Source of the DNA: Salpingoeca rosetta
Lineage: Eukaryota > Opisthokonta > Choanoflagellata > Craspedida > Salpingoecidae
Direction: 5' to 3'
DNA: 34,110 bases
Assembly: GCF_000188695.1 (NCBI RefSeq)
Contig: NW_004754921.1
Location: 1,467,359-1,501,468, forward strand
Shown here piece after piece: positions 13,064 to 29,632 of this stretch. How positions within the stretch are numbered: position 1 is the first letter of the stretch; each line of letters begins with the position of its first letter. The translations under genes were made by a program, and so were the position numbers. The notes below the pieces were generated by a model. It was not told where the DNA came from and made no database searches. It saw only the letters and a program-made list of their open reading frames with translations.

Positions 13064-15485
13064 TTATTGAGTTGGTGCGAGCAGCATGTAGCCTCCTTCC
13101 TGCTGCTCCGGCACCACTTCACCCTTCAACCGCTCCCCCATGTAGTAGTTGTTCTCTGCGGAGGTAATGTTTCATGTGACCATGGTTGTATGTTTGTGTG
13201 AATGTGTGTGCGTGTGTGCGTGTGTGCGCGTGTGTGAACACGTGTGAGTGAGCCTGGCAAGCAAGCGCTGATCGTGCAGACCACGAGATCCAAAACCATG
13301 TCAAACCGCTACAGATGCCAACGCAAGCGATGCACGCGCGTGGGCCGTCTTGATACACCTGTGTAGTATTTGATGAGTCGGGGCACGGTGTTGAAGAGGA
13401 GGGTGGACGCGGTGCCAAGGCGGTACTGGGTGTGACCCGGAGCCGTGCTGTCAGCACCAGCCTGTGAACGGTGACAGGGAAGAAGGGAGAGGAGGGCAGA
13501 GGCAGGGGGGTGGGTTGGATATGAGCCGGCGCGACGAGAAGGTGACGTCGCCAACAACAAGAAGCAAGCATGTGGTGGACAAAGTACAAACCATGCACCC
13601 AACGAACAGAAACGTCGACGCGGTCACACACATATACATACACGCACACATGCACACATACACATACACGCACACACGCACACACGCACCCATGACGGCA
13701 GGATGAGCATGGAGACAATCTTGTTTGCCGTTGTCTTGGCGCTGATTGCATAATGGCCAGGCTGCGACTGGGAGATGCGCACAACAAAAGTACCTGATGT
13801 GTGTGTGTGTGTGTGTTTGTTGAAGGTGGTGAGCCCAGGTGTGCAAATTCAATGCTGAGAAGCACAAGCAGGCTGCAAGGTGGCCTCCATCCATCAAAGC
13901 CTTTATCTCGCCCCTCTCCCAGCACCCACCCAAAACACACACACACACACACACACACACCCACACACACACATCTGACCTGGCTCTGCCTGTGCGAGCT
14001 CTGTGGTGGCGTCGTGCCGGGTGTACGACTGGGCGCCACGGAACCACGGCTGCACGGACAACAGCTTCCACTGCTCCTCCAACCACTCCGGGTTCACGGC
14101 CTACACAGCAGGTGCATGTGTGCATGTATGTGTGTGTGCGTGTGAGTGTGTGTCAGTGTGCGTATCAGTGTGGCGCAGCAAGCAAAGCGAGCAACGCGGC
14201 ATGGAAGCAAGCACAAGGAAGACGCGAAAGGTCAAGCAAAACGTGCTCGTAATCATGAACCATCATACCAGATAGCCGTCGTCCTGGCGTACGGCAATTA
14301 ATGCATCAATAACAACACACGCGCGACATATGTGCACACAGCAATGAGCGCAAAGGGGCCGTCAATGTGAACATTCATCTGTCTTCACTCACAAGTACAA
14401 CTATACAACCTGGCAGCGCACGCGAACGAACTCTCTCTCTCTCTCCACTTGCCTTTACTTCATGGCGCACACACACATACACACATACACACATACACAC
14501 ACGCACATACACACACGCACATACACACACAAGTCCGCAGGACAGTTAACGCACATCGCCATCAGGCTGGGCGCGGCTAGCGTCGTACTCGCCATCGGGT
14601 GCAACAGACAGATACCCGGCAGGTTGCTGAAGTACAAGGTAAATCGACAAAGCAGGCACAAGCAACGTTGGTCAGCAAGAAGAGTTGATGAACGAACCAA
14701 TCACGAAGGCGTGTAGACGCAGACGCATTCGCGCGCACGCACACACACACACATACATACGCACGCACGCACACACACACACACGCACGCATACAGATAC
14801 ACGGGCACACGCTAACACATGCACACACGCACACACACACGCATGCACGCACACACACACGCACGCACACACGCACACACGCACATGCACGCACACACGC
14901 ACGCACGCCTGATTCGCCGAGCTCTTGCACTGCCTCTGCCACGTTAAAGTTGTCGTATGCAGGCTCGCCCATCTCCTCCCAGGGATCCACGCCATCGGCA
15001 AAGAAGTCTTCGTCAGGAAAGCCGCCCTGAAACCACAGCATGTCGTGCAAACGTCAGACATTGCAAGATCCGTGCGCTGATTGGTTGGACAGCAAGGCCA
15101 ACTGCCATGCGCATGTGCATGCGCGCAAACGACCTCGCATGCAAGCCGAAACACCTTCTCCCCCCCTCTCTTTGCTCCTCGCTTTGCTCGACGCACCTCA
15201 TCGTAGAGATCGGCATTGGCGTCAATGTCAGCCGCGAACCTGCAGTGTGCCAAAACGATGATCACCGCCATCCATCAATCAGCGAATCAAAACCAGGCAG
15301 GGGATCAAAACCAGCAATCATCATCGTCGTCACCACCCCGAATCAAGACCACAGCAACAAAACGCGGTCACATCAATCCACACAAGCAGGGCATGCGGCA
15401 TGCACGTACGCCATGTCCCCTTGCAAGTATGCACCAACGATTTCTCCTCTCCAAGAGGAGAGGCGTACCTTGGGTTTAGCGCCAT
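13064..15485 (-). CDS. Small SH2-domain protein with tyrosine docking motifs, 9 exons, 228 aa
   Basis: Binds phosphotyrosine and probably works as a cytoplasmic adaptor in tyrosine-kinase signalling. Exons: 15485-15469, 15239-15197, 15026-14907, 14626-14555, 14283-14269, 14100-13980, 13793-13690, 13461-13359, 13155-13064; every junction keeps frame (phases 2,0,0,0,0,1,0,1). The ATG (AAAGATGG) gives MALNPR. The SH2 domain spans about W108-T198: PWFRG at the start, TFVVRIS with the phosphate-binding Arg (R135), [13 protein letters not shown], and [11 protein letters not shown] at the end. Outside it lie short tyrosine motifs: LYDE (Y18), AYDN (Y44, fits the GRB2-type pYxN rule), GYLSV (Y65), EYDA (Y74), GYLAV (Y88), NNYYMG (Y202/Y203) and GGYMLL (Y221). 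The N-terminus is strongly acidic. No kinase, SH3 or membrane segment is present. Family assignment is firm; partners are unknown. Confidence 0.88.
14269..14283 (-). other. 15-nt microexon of the SH2 gene encoding DDGYL
   Basis: On the minus strand CGCCAG precedes GACGACGGCTATCTG, followed by the donor GTATGA. No other AG occurs for about 70 bases upstream, as expected before a true acceptor. It is phase 0 at both ends and carries Tyr88 of the second GYL motif, so it can be skipped without a frame change. The neighbouring exons read PDGD and AVNPEW, so the included form gives DDGYLAV. Confidence 0.75.
14731..14909 (-). repeat. Long CA/CGCA array at the donor of SH2 intron 3
   Basis: On the sense strand this is a GT/GTGC array that starts at the donor GTGCGT itself (intron 14906-14627) and runs for about 175 bases. 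A few bases at the low-numbered side of exon 3 are included. Confidence 0.85.
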
Positions 15486-16539
15486 CTTTGTTGTTGTTGT
15501 TTGGCGTGGAATCAATCGTGAGGATTAGTGGAAAGTATTCGCAAATCATCGTCGTCGCCTGCATTTGCTTGAGCATCTGTTCTCTTGTTCTCTCTCTTGT
15601 GTTCCTCTCAGCAGTCTTGGCCTCTCTTCTCTTCTCCTCTTCTCCTCCTTCCCACCCCTTCCCTCCTTCCATCCCACTCCAGCACTCCCTCCAACCATGC
15701 CCCTACTCCGCAATCCCCTATTCCCAGATTCCATGTGTTTTCTCCGTCCCATTCTCAATGTAGTCATACTCTACTGTGATGTTTTGTGTGCTTGCGTGTT
15801 GGCTCAGCCAAGACCATCATCACCACACATCACCAAAAAGTGTCAACAGCAACAAGACACCCAAACACAACTCAACAACTCTCTACAACTGCTTGTGAAA
15901 ACTCAGTATCACACCACTCACTCACACTCGCAAATTAGAGAGAGAGAGAGAAGAAAAACAAAAAAAGAACAGAAGATATGGCACTGTCACACTATCACAA
16001 GAACTGGGCCGTGCCCAGGCTACTACAGGAGAGAAGAACGGGAGTCAGCGCTGGAACAGCTACTTACTACGCTGATGAAGTAGGTGGAAAGAAACAGAAA
16101 TAGAGAACGAGAGGAGGCATGGGACATGCGGCTAGTGCATCGTGCAACGGTGCTGTGTCTGAGGAAGAAGAAGTTGGCAAAGAGGTAGAGAGGTGGAAGT
16201 CCAGCCCACACAACAGGTAAGAAGGCAAATGGACAGAGACAGGCAAGCAAGCAGGAAAGTGCACAGAATATACTCGAGGCAGAGCTGAGACTGACCAAAA
16301 ATAAAAACAAAACACGAACGAAGCTCGCACCATCGTACTACACCAAGGCGCTCCCAAAAGCCAAACAGAAAGTAAAGGCTTGGAACGCTTGGAAGACTCG
16401 AAGGTGGAGTTCTGGAGTTGTGTGTATGGACAATGGGGCAGAGGATGGAGAGGGAGAGGAGGGAGGGAGGACGATGACATACAACCGTTGCAGGCATCCC
16501 TCCCACCTCGGGCACACACCGACGAGGACCATCGATCAA
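15486..16539. other. Intergenic region between the zinc-finger and SH2 genes
   Basis: I see no gene. It should hold the SH2 promoter and 5' UTR and the 3' UTR of the zinc-finger gene. On the minus strand an upstream ATG at about 15576 opens a reading frame that overlaps the SH2 start in another frame (through [12 protein letters not shown]). A C/T-rich run (15550-15700), an AG run near 15938-15951 and AATAAA only on the plus strand near 16300 are also seen. Confidence 0.45.
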
Positions 16540-21898
<5,359 letters not shown>

Positions 21899-21958
21899 GA
21901 TGAAAAGGGAACAAGGAGAAGGACACAGGCAAGAGGCGAGACAGTGAGCGAGTGGGTA

Positions 21959-21961
<3 letters not shown>

Positions 21962-22044
<83 letters not shown>

Positions 22045-22094
22045 GGCAGGGAGGGGGTGGTGTGCAAAATGAAAGGGTGTGTATGTATGTATGT

Positions 22095-22147
<53 letters not shown>
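21962..22147. repeat. Two (GT)n arrays upstream of the zinc-finger start codon
   Basis: Arrays at 21962-22043 (about 41 units) and 22079-22147 lie 65-250 bases upstream of the start codon. On the minus (sense) strand they are CA arrays, so if a 5' UTR intron exists here they would sit at its acceptor side. Confidence 0.9.
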
Positions 22148-22148
<1 letters not shown>

Positions 22149-22621
22149 TGTGGTGTGAATCGTGGACGTGGAGAAAAAATGAACTGCGGTCGAGCACAGC
22201 AAAGAACAGCTGCGTAATGGTGGAGGTAACGGCACAGGTGAACGAAACAGAGAACGTGACGTGGGCGAAGGTTGAAACGCAATGTTGGTCGCGTCGCTCA
22301 CGCACGTACACGCACACGCACGCACGCATGTACGCAAGCTGCCTGTCCACGATTCCGATATGGGCAAAGGCGCACATACAACCCAAGCAAGCCGCGAGCA
22401 AACCAAAGGAATCGAGCAGTTTCAAAGCGTGGCAGTAGCTCGCGCGACGATTGCAAGATGCAACAAGCAAGGAAAACCAGAGGAGGCGAGCAATAAAGGC
22501 CGCAAGTGGGCCAGCGAGGCAGCCAGCAAGTAAGCAAGTAGGGGCGCTCGAAAAGAAACGAGCGAGGCGGAAGTGTGAAGGGGGTTGGCAAGTTGACAAC
22601 CAAGACAACAAGTAATGAACC

Positions 22622-22655
22622 CCATCCTTGCTTGCTTGCAAGCAAGCAAGGATGG
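22622..22655. repeat. Perfect 34-bp palindrome
   Basis: The arm CCATCCTTGCTTGCTTG (17 bases) is followed without spacer by its exact reverse complement. The symmetry stops on both sides immediately outside these coordinates. Confidence 0.95.
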
Positions 22656-23438
22656 CGCGCGGAAAAAAAAAAAGCAAAAGCAAAAGCAAAAGCGTGCAGC
22701 GTCGAGTGCAATGCGAGGCCAGCTCGATGGCACACGGCGTGAACATGCGCTCGCCACACTCCCAGTGGCAACTCGCCGAGGGCACACGAAACCGACCGAG
22801 CATGAGCAATTGGATACATAATGTCAGCCCCATGGAGCACAAGAGGACATGGCCGCGAACAATACGCGCACGCAAGGAAATGTTGGTGGTGGCAAGCCGG
22901 CGTGCACGCGCGCATGAGCGTGGGGGGGGGAGAGAGAGACAGAGAGAGACAGGGACAGAGACAGCGAGAGGGAGAGAGAAAGAGAGAGAGTGTGTGTGTG
23001 TGTGTGTGTGTGAAAGAGAGAGAGAGAGAGAGACCCCAAGAAAGCAAGAAGGGGTACGTGTGCACACTTGGAGAAGTCAGCGAGTGCAAGTGCCGTGGCA
23101 AAAGGAAGAGAAAGAGGTTTTGAAGGAGTGGCGTGCAAGAGTGCACGCGCATGTGCAAGACAGAGAGAGAGAGAGAGAAGGGAGAGGGGATACAGGCAGG
23201 GAAAGAAGCGACTGTAGGATGCTTGTGGGTGTGTGGATGGTTGGGAGCGTGCTGTGACGCGACCAACACCTACTCACTCATCATGGCATTGCACCCACCT
23301 TGGTATTGAAGAAGACCAACAGCGGCGGTGCTCGCTGGTGTCAAGCTCGTCTTACCCAGAAGAAATTGGCCACAAACGCGTCAAGGGTTGGGGGGAAGTG
23401 GGAAGGAGGGCACCTTTTGTGTGTGCAGATGAGCGTCG

Positions 23439-23440
<2 letters not shown>

Positions 23441-23534
<94 letters not shown>
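23441..23534. repeat. (GT)47 microsatellite
   Basis: Forty-seven uninterrupted GT units, one of the longest pure arrays in the window, lying in the gene-poor stretch. Confidence 0.95.
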
Positions 23535-23535
<1 letters not shown>

Positions 23536-25322
23536 GGGCGGTCCACGCCTGCTGACTGTTTGTGTGAAAGGTGGGTGTAGACGAAGAAGCAGCGGCAGGT
23601 GGGGTTGGTTCGAGTGAACACGAGCAGGTGGTCAAGTATCTTCAACAAGCGGGATCACACCATATGTCAACCACACACATGCATACACGCACACATCTAC
23701 ACATCAACACATAGCTCGCTCGACCTGTTGCATCCCCGCACATCCACATCCATACACGCACATACATGCACGCACACACATGCACATGCACACATGCTCT
23801 CAATGCACGAGCCAACACTCAACGCACGCACCAGACTCACCAGAATCAAAGGGTGTGCTTGTGAAAAGAACAAAAGCACACGTCCAGTCCGCGCAGACCA
23901 GCTGTCAATGGGTATCAATCGTGTGTATGCGTGTTGTTTCGATTGGTGTTCGTTTGTTTCTGCTCGTTGCTGTTGTTGTCGTGTTGTTGTTCTTCTTTCT
24001 CGGGTCTCCCGCACGCGCCTGTTGCAATTGAAAGTCGGCAACCTTTCCCTCCTTCGTACCCTCTCTCCCGCCTGCTCCTTTGTCTGCCTGGCTGGCGGGC
24101 TGTGGGTTTGTTTGTTTGTTTGGGTGTGTGCGTGTGATGATGTCCTTGCTCCTTTTGCTTGCCGTGGATGTGTGAGGGCGCAAAACAACGCAGCAGAGCT
24201 GTGGTCATCAGCAAGAAGAAAAGCAACCAAAGGGTGGGTGCGGATGTCGTTGTGCGCACGCAACAACTTCCCACCACAAAACACGCACACAAGCACACGC
24301 AACAAAAGCCAACCAACAAGCAAAAGCAAGCAGAAGCGAATGCGTCTCGTTTTGAGCGCAGTGCGTGCATGCAAGCAAACGCGCCTGAAAACGCAACGAC
24401 AACGGTTGCAGAACGTTGCGAGAGCGAGGAGTAAGCTTGCTTCGCACGAGCCATCGAGGCAGCGAATAAATCAAAACGTTTCGCACTTCGCAACCATCGC
24501 AGCTTCGTTGGACATGGGATTTGCAATCCTGCTGACAAGGACACTGCACGCGCACACGTGCACACGCGGCAAGGCGGACAAAACCAAACGACCGTCTGTT
24601 GTCGGCAACAGCGTCACAAAAGCCAGCCACTGCTGCGTGTGTGTGTGTGTCTGCACGCGCGCGCACGCATCTTGCAGGGTGCATGCACCCAGCACTCCAT
24701 CCAGGATCATGCTTCTGTCCACTGTACTTGCTTGCATGCAAAGGTGTCGGCAACCAGTGTGATGTGATGTGACAAACCACCACACCACAACGAACATTTC
24801 ACGTCAGGGTGCGGGCTTCCGTTCTTTCCGTTGCTCATGCAATGTGCGCTGTGTCGGTCATTTGAGCTTGCAGCCTTGGCTTGCAGCAGTTTGAAGAGCC
24901 GTCCAGCTCAGTCGCACGCGCGTGCGGCAAGAGCAATAATCCCTTGTCCCCTTTGCTTGGTCAACAAACAAAACATGTAGGCCAATGGGAATGGCGTTAC
25001 ACTGCAGTGCATGGTGCACTGTTGCTCCTGTTGCTGTTGCTATGCACCACCATGCCACAAGACCCACAGCGCAAGACCTGCTGCACGCGAGAGCAGCCAG
25101 GATGGACTCGTGTGTGCCGTGAACTCTGGACAGTCCGCCCCTGGCCAAGAGCCACCCACATTGCACGAGCTCGCCTGATGCAGTGCACGAGTGGCTAATG
25201 GCTGTGAGCGCGACGGGTTTGAAGATTGGTGGTGTGTGAGAATTCGTTTACTGTGATTGTGGCCATTTGCCGCGTAGTGGGGAGCCATGGACACAGACAG
25301 TGTGAAGCAGAAGACAACAGGC

Positions 25323-25323
<1 letters not shown>

Positions 25324-25397
<74 letters not shown>

Positions 25398-25454
25398 TCA
25401 CACACACACACACACACACACTCACACACACACACACACACACACATACACACA
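25324..25454. repeat. Compound (CA)n(CT)n(CA)n array after the GALNT stop codon
   Basis: CA units, then about 11 CT units (25357-25378), then CA units with occasional CTCA steps. It begins about 35 bases downstream of the GALNT stop on the minus strand and so probably lies in its 3' UTR or just beyond. Confidence 0.9.
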
Positions 25455-25487
25455 AGAGGAGGAGGAGGGGGCGAGCTGGCTTGAGAG

Positions 25488-26267
25488 CTAGAGAGCGAAG
25501 GAAAAGGACCAAACCATAGAGGCTGCAGCACACGGCACCATGTGGACACCGCCCTTTGGGTTCAGATGCAGGCACAGCGACGTGCCTTTGTTCTCAAGCT
25601 GCACATGCAGAGTGCGAACGAGTGTGCGAATGCGCGTGTGTGCGCGCATGTGTGAGTGAGTTGAGCGAAGACGCATGTGGACGCGGATCAGGAAAACAGA
25701 ACACGGCATGATCTCATGCAGCAGCTCCACACACACACACACACAAACGCACACATGGACACGCACACACACACACACATAGACACACACATGGACACGC
25801 ACACACACACATAGACACGCACACACACACACACACACAACCACGCCACAGGCCCACCTTCTTGTCTGGACCGTAAGACCACTGCTGCGCCGGCGGCGGG
25901 TTGTCGTCGAGTGCGCACTTGGCCAATGACACCCCCGTTGGTGTTGCAGCGAGACACAGCACCCCGTGCATCAGCTCCCCCTGTGCCGTCAGCACCCAGT
26001 ACTGGTTGCCGCCAAGGCCGTGGCACCCAAAGGTGCCCACTTCCTCCCCATCTCCATGGCCCATCGTGTCCAGGCACACCGTGCCGCACCGCAGCTCGCC
26101 CCACGCCAGGTTGTGGTGTTCGGGGACGTGCAGCTGTGGATACACCGTCTGCACATACCAACTGAACGGCTTGCACCCCAGCCTGCAGTGATTGTCGGTG
26201 TGTGTGTGTGTGAGAGAGTGTGTGTGAGAGAGTGTGTGCGTGTGGTGTCGTGTGTGCGTAGGGTGTC

Positions 26268-26309
<42 letters not shown>

Positions 26310-27658
26310 GTGTGTCCGGCGTGTCGCCGTGATTATTGCGTGGTTTCGGAGCGAATGCACAAGCATATCAGCGACATGACCGTATCCCCCCATTGGCTTC
26401 AACAGCCAGCTTGCTCCAGCACACCCACACCAACCCCACCTCAATCCCACCTTCCTCTTTTCCTCTCAACCGCCACAACTCGTGCTGGGGCCACCTGCTG
26501 CGAAGTGCAATCTGTGCGCTGACGTCACCAAAGTCCACGCCCGTGAAGTGCGATGCGCGGTGCCCGTAGAACTGGGGCTTGTACTCGTCCAGCCACACCT
26601 GCACAGCGGAGAGGGGGAAAGAAGGGGGGACACGTGCCAAATCAACGAGGAATGGAGGGGCATGACAGACAGACGGACAAGTAGACAGGCAAGAAGACAG
26701 GCAAGAAGAGCGTGGACATACACAACCCCACATATACACACACATACAAACACACACACACACACTCGCACAAACACACACACACATGCACACACACGCG
26801 CGCGCGCGCACCTCGACGATGCGGAGGATGTTGCGGGTGTAGCTGGCAGCAACGCCATCCGGAAACAAATACGGGTGCTGCGGCATGAACATGTGTGCAA
26901 CGCGCGAGCAGGGGTGGATCACCGCCCGTCCACTGCACATCCACACCTTGAACGACAGCTCAAGGTTGTCGCCGCCCCAGTATGTCAGGCCCTGTTTCGC
27001 CCGCGTGGCAGTGAATATGTGTTTGAGTACGTGTGCATATGTGTGTGTGTATGTGTGTGTGTGTGTGTGTGCATATATGTGTGTGTATGTGTGTGTGTGT
27101 GTGAGCATGGTGATAAAGCAGGGCGCACGCAGGGGAAAGCAAGGATGCAGGTTGAGAGGATGCAGGGTTGAGTGTGGCGTGGAAAGGGTCCTATAGTCAA
27201 GTTGAACACTTCACTCAGCAAGAAGAACAAACAGCAACAGCACTCCCCATGCGCTCACGTCCATGCTACGTTTGCACGTGTTGACAACACGTTGCCACAG
27301 ACCTGATCAAACCCGCCAAGGTGCTCAAGTGTTGTTCCTCGAATGGCAACGACACCCGGCAGCACGGGCGATGGATATGCGACACCACCACCACCATCAC
27401 CACCAGCAGCAGCACTGCGGTGCTGTACAGGTATGCTCAGCCACTTGAAGAGCATATCCCAGCGAAAGCCGGCGATCATGGCTGGGGAGCGGCGTATGGC
27501 GAGGGAGGCCGGGTCAATGGCATCGAGTACAGGGGATATGGCGTCGGCGGGGTGCGTCGTGACGTGTGCCAGCAGTGGCGGCAGCCACCCGTGGCCAACC
27601 TCAACATGCGCATCCAGGAACACAAGCACCTGCACACGTACACGCGCGCGCGTGTGGG

Positions 27659-27697
<39 letters not shown>

Positions 27698-28055
27698 ATG
27701 TGTGTGTGTGTGTGCAAGTGAGTGAGCAAGTGACAGACAAACACATGCTTGCATGGAGACGGGACAGAGAACATGAAGAAGCACGAGTCACAGGCTGCAC
27801 TGCACGACTGGGGTGATTGATGCCATCAGTCGATGCAAGGCAGTCCCAGCCACGCCGTCACAGCCATGCGCACATGACAGGTGTTGCCACCTACATCGCC
27901 AGCAGATGCTTTGACACCCAGCATGCGCGCGCGTGCAACACCGAGGCGCTCATCGCTGCGAACAAACTGCACGGGCACGCCAACGTGGATACCGTCAAAC
28001 AGGCTGCTCAAGTCTGCAGTGGCATCACACCACCAGATGGCATTGTACGTACCGC

Positions 28056-28088
<33 letters not shown>

Positions 28089-28960
28089 TGTGTGTAAGTG
28101 TGAGTGTGTTGAAGGCTAAGAAGACGAGGAACACGGCAGCTACGACGATGGCCAAACACACTCACTCACTCACGCACTCACACACAATCACACAGTCACA
28201 CAACTGCAAATCACACACTCACAAACACATACTCATCACTTCCGCACATGTGTGTGCGCGAAGAGATAACACTGACAACGTGTCTGCTCACCTGTTTGAG
28301 AGGCGTCGTCAACGACAACAATGTCAGACAGCAAGGCCATCGGAGTGCGTGCGAGGACGCTGGCCACTGTTCGAAACAACGTCGTTGGCTCCTCGTTGTG
28401 TTGAATAATAATCACACTCGCTCTCAACTCTCCATCATATGGAACGTTCGAGCACCTGCGTGTGTTATGGGTCAATGCAACGCGCCAACAACGGTGAGCA
28501 TGTGAGAATGGTACTGTGACACACATTCACAGACACCACACACACACTCACAGACACCACACGCACAAACACACATACATACACACCACCACACACAAAC
28601 ACACACCACACCACCGAGCTTCTTTGTAGCACAACGCTGTACAAGGTCACACATTCCATATGCTGCACATCTCCCCCCCCCCCCAAGTACGTACTGGTTG
28701 CCGCGAAAATCTGGCGTGCTTCTCAAGACCCCAACAGCTTGGCTCTGACTCAGATCCAACGCGCCATACTGCAGAGCGGCGCTGTCCGCAGTGTGTCGTG
28801 CGCGAGTGCTCTGCTTCCACGCATCGAAGTGCTGCTTCAGTGCTGTGGCCCTGGCAAGCTCATCATCCAAGCCCCAGTGCTCCCGCCACAAGTACGTCGC
28901 CAACACCAACACCAATACAAGTTGCACCGCAGCCACTGCCCAGCGCCAAGCACAGCGCAT
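25488..28960 (-). CDS. Polypeptide N-acetylgalactosaminyltransferase (GT27) with ricin-type lectin domain, 8 exons, 531 aa
   Basis: Golgi type II membrane enzyme that transfers GalNAc from UDP-GalNAc to Ser/Thr, starting mucin-type O-glycosylation. Exons: 28960-28695, 28455-28292, 28013-27895, 27629-27303, 26991-26812, 26598-26495, 26182-25858, 25598-25488; phases 2,1,0,0,0,2,0. A short basic N-terminus precedes one membrane helix (about 8-24). The catalytic domain has [12 protein letters not shown] (107-118), VVVDDAS (135-141), [11 protein letters not shown], the metal-binding D-x-H as FLDAH (D189, H191), [19 protein letters not shown] (from 293) and [15 protein letters not shown] (around 380-395). 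The C-terminal lectin domain (about 405-531) shows three repeats with CLD, NQYW, AQQW and MVW motifs. Length is close to the usual 550-600. Oddities: Gln107 where most members have Phe before HNE, Ala in DxH where Ser is common, and WGGDN for WGGEN. Confidence 0.93.
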
Positions 28961-29295
28961 GGCCTGCTGTTGTGCGGTTGGTATTGGTTGGTGTGTGTGT
29001 CGTTATCGTTGATGAAAATTGGCTGTATCTTCCACCAAACGTGGCTGTGTCATCATGGATGGATGTGTGCACATCAATGCTCTCTTCAGACTGCACCTTC
29101 TCTGTGCCTTCCCTCTTGTCACTGTGCTTGCCCCGCAAGCATTTGCCATCGCTGGCACCAGTGTTCGCTGTTGTTCGCTTTGTAAGTACGAAAGGAAGGG
29201 TAAAAAGCAACTTATATGTCACAACACTCGCACCTTCAATCAAAGCGTGTAATCAAAGCATGGATGATGCGCTGTGACCACGTTCGCCAGTACGG

Positions 29296-29327
<32 letters not shown>

Positions 29328-29446
29328 TATCTCTTCCACTCACGCACACACACGCACGCACACATAACCAACGTGTGACAATTTCGTTTGAAAAACATAA
29401 CACAGGCAAAACTAACCCCCAACAAAAAATATTGGAAGGAGAACGT
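28961..29446. other. Intergenic region between opine dehydrogenase and GALNT
   Basis: No gene seen. It should hold the 3' UTR of the opine dehydrogenase and the promoter and 5' UTR of GALNT. A short CA array lies at about 29298-29328. A minus-strand reading frame starting at 29243 overlaps the GALNT start codon in another frame and would act as an upstream ORF if transcribed. Confidence 0.45.
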
Positions 29447-29595
29447 TCAGAAGGCGACCAGCTCCTCCACGGTCTTGATGCCAAACCGCTGCCATCAGAG
29501 AGAACACAGGAGAGTGAAGTGAGCAGGAGACGATGTGAACCCCACGCATGCACGTCCAGATCATGAGATGCAAGCGCAGGAGAAAGAATACGTGC

Positions 29596-29632
<37 letters not shown>

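Larger units (their letters stand above)
21899..25487. other. 3.6-kb stretch with no confident gene
   Basis: The low-numbered end should hold the 5' UTR and promoter of the zinc-finger gene and the high-numbered end the GALNT 3' UTR. Between them are several microsatellites (21962-22043, 22079-22147, 22930-23035, 23441-23534, 25324-25454), a perfect 34-bp palindrome (22622-22655), and plus-strand AATAAA near 22491 and 24465. Short exon-like fragments exist: minus 23334-23299 (RAPPLLVFFNTK between good splice sites), plus 23572-23628 (VGVDEEAAAGG..., GT after CAG), and a plus-strand micro-ORF ending near 24031 that reads like a signal peptide. None chains into a gene. Confidence 0.5.

Noticed and set aside
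16067..16539. Continuation of the zinc-finger open frame past 16784
   Set aside because: The frame runs on into GT-repeat and non-coding sequence; a good donor (CACAG/GTGCGA) at 16784 and acceptor at 16561 give a short terminal exon instead.
23299..23334. Diacylglycerol-kinase-like exon RAPPLLVFFNTK
   Set aside because: Twelve residues are too few for a family call and no compatible exon was found on either side; kept only as an observation.
23926..24031. Micro-ORF MRVVSIGVRLF... resembling a signal peptide
   Set aside because: T-rich DNA easily produces hydrophobic frames; there is no good donor and no following exon.
28863..29243. Minus-strand frame of 126 residues overlapping GALNT exon 1
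   Set aside because: Different frame from GALNT, whose own start opens a clear type II membrane anchor; no domain in the overlapping frame.
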